64,000 nucleotides of DNA from UBA721 sp002705165 (GTDB lineage Bacteria; Planctomycetota; Planctomycetia; Pirellulales; Pirellulaceae), in assembly GCA_045565995.1 (NCBI GenBank), contig JBJLEF010000001.1, positions 1,798,001 through 1,862,000 of the forward strand. Reading direction: 5' to 3'. Below, in pieces: positions 63,901 to 64,000 of the stretch. The position numbers were made by a program, and so were the translations under genes. The first letter of the stretch is position 1; each line of letters begins with the position of its first letter. The notes under the pieces were generated by a model. It made no database searches and was not told the DNA's origin. It was given only the letters and a program-made list of their open reading frames with translations.

Positions 63901-64000
63901 TTGCTGCCGCGGCACCGACAGCTTGTAAAGCATTATTACCGGTCGGAGTGACCATGCTTAAAATGTGTAATTTTGGGTCATTGAAGAAGGCGCTCATGCG
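60959..64000 (-). CDS. fusion of 2-oxoacid dehydrogenase E1-alpha/E1-beta, lipoyl domain and KASIII (5' end outside window)
   Basis: At least 1012 residues in one frame; the N-terminus is beyond the window. In the visible part: E1-alpha C-terminal half (1-220) with TPP motif GVGDGTTQQGEW ending in QDN (residues 46-77) and SHTNADDQTIYRDQDDI; E1-beta (about 243-565) with LYGEDIEDPKGDVFG and NSPLSESTIVGAAIG; a lipoyl domain (about 582-657) with EATKSVFDI, where Lys622 would be lipoylated; and a FabH-like ketoacyl-ACP synthase III (about 700-1012) with TGIRQRYWV, Cys812 in DISAACSGYLYAL, His943 in VPHQANQRIIDAI and Asn970 in NHGNTSSS. There is no E2 acyltransferase domain. Plausible chemistry: decarboxylate a 2-oxoacid, load the acyl group on the lipoyl arm and condense it at the KASIII. 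A BMC shell gene follows after 6 bases. Confidence 0.9.
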   Translation of the reverse strand, partial: RMSAFFNDPKLHILSMVTPTGNNALQAVGAAAAIKQVENTPLVYCGVGDGTTQQGEWLEAVGEAVRSNLPVLFMVQDNKWAISTTTQGKTFYSLPDGKQATEFFGLPIHYIHGTDVVTANQQVGEIVAEIRATSKPALIVFQVERLTSHTNADDQTIYRDQDDINEAQINGDPILCAKQQLLAMGFTESELKIILAQVKDQLEAAKEEAFAAKTPLTSLHASKQHPVEITHPSKETFGSEDLPQINMKDALREVLKNHLLDDTRVTLYGEDIEDPKGDVFGVTKGLSTRFPGRVMNSPLSESTIVGAAIGRAMVGERPVAFIQFADFMPTAYNQIVNELATIHWRTDGQTSTPVIVMIACGGYRPGLGPYHAQTHESVMAHCPGIDVVMPSSAHDAAGLLNAAFKSERPTIFFYPKTLLNNSDETTSENVDEQFVPLGVARKKRSGRDITFVGWGNTVSVCEKTAEALEQAGIESEVIDLRSLTPWDQQLVLSSAEKTARLIVVHEDNHTCGLGSEIVATVAENAKVPVAVRRVTRPDTFIPCNFENQTEVLPGFKRTLAVAADLLDVDLDWEEAPEKEAGVEYIEAIGSGPADESVEVVEILVQAGEEIECGDPVASVEATKSVFDITSPVDGVVREILCKAGEIVKVGASMFRLATDSSIRPKPITKEQYGKPILSRRKSENTIVLTPGLPKRRAFDVGLSNVQFHKGSRLITNEFLLGDSTDMTSDDIIRRTGIRQRYWVDQNEDAISMAVGSCENVLEQEGLLIDDIDLLICSTTSPMSMTPSMACRILNGLSFGKDTMIQAYDISAACSGYLYALQAGYDYLQSTPNGRVLVTTAEVLSPLLDLNDFDTSILFGDAATATVLYGESHLERSAAKLHRPDLSAKGEDGTTLSVPLRNSGFIQMKGRRVFQEAVRCMMSSLNRVCSRDQFQVDELDLVVPHQANQRIIDAIQHRISPKVFSNIANHGNTSSSTIPLCLSEILPTAARDETIGLCAFGGGFTFGAGIIKTL

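Overview
The window reads as a chromosomal segment of a planctomycete (Planctomycetota). The basis is the gene content: five PSCyt1/PSCyt2/PSD1 cytochrome-type proteins, each followed by a DUF1501 protein, two further DUF1501 genes and one DUF1501 remnant, five sulfatases with signal peptides, a planctomycete/verrucomicrobial-type haem-binding domain on a PQQ sugar dehydrogenase, and a bacterial-microcompartment shell protein. The genus cannot be told from this sequence. No insertion sequence, integrase, CRISPR array, phage gene or rRNA is visible. There is one tRNA, tRNA-Leu(CAA), followed by a clear terminator.

Layout. 1-2.4 kb: end of a PSD1 gene plus DUF1501. 2.5-6.7 kb: a GrpB-like gene, then a three-gene operon of two secreted beta-propellers and a myo-inositol oxygenase with all metal ligands conserved. 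6.7-11.2 kb: PSD1 + DUF1501, facing a truncated DUF1501 remnant. 11.2-15 kb: four TPM-domain genes, three of them tandem copies with Gly/Ser tails. 15-19 kb: a lone DUF1501 gene facing two tandem secreted alpha-toroid (squalene-cyclase-like) proteins that carry a CxxCH haem motif. 19-23.7 kb: sulfatase coupled to an esterase, a TlpA-like lipoprotein and an unknown membrane-anchored protein. 23.7-29.4 kb (minus strand): SMP-30 lactonase, PSD1, DUF1501. 29.5-43.7 kb (plus strand): eight tightly packed genes, PSD1-DUF1501-PSD1-DUF1501-sulfatase-sulfatase-sulfatase-quinone oxidoreductase. 43.7-50.8 kb: voltage-sensor cation channel, DUF1501, DUF1805 protein, tandem parvulin, GIY-YIG protein, metF and another sulfatase. 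50.8-55.2 kb: tRNA-Leu, PQQ sugar dehydrogenase, creatininase-family hydrolase, aspartate/aromatic aminotransferase. 55.4-60.2 kb: RND efflux adaptor and permease. 60.3-64 kb (minus strand): a BMC shell protein directly downstream of a giant E1-alpha/E1-beta/lipoyl/KASIII fusion that runs off the window.

How the parts fit together. Much of the window looks like machinery for attacking complex, often sulfated, organic matter outside the cytoplasm: sulfatases, an esterase, PSD1/DUF1501 pairs, a lactonase, c-type haem proteins and a PQQ dehydrogenase. The most unusual locus is at the right end. A 2-oxoacid dehydrogenase E1, a lipoyl arm and a ketoacyl-ACP synthase III with an intact Cys-His-Asn triad lie in one reading frame, and six bases downstream follows a double-BMC-domain shell protein that may also have an internal translation start. 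I do not recognise this combination as a described system; any function is inference.
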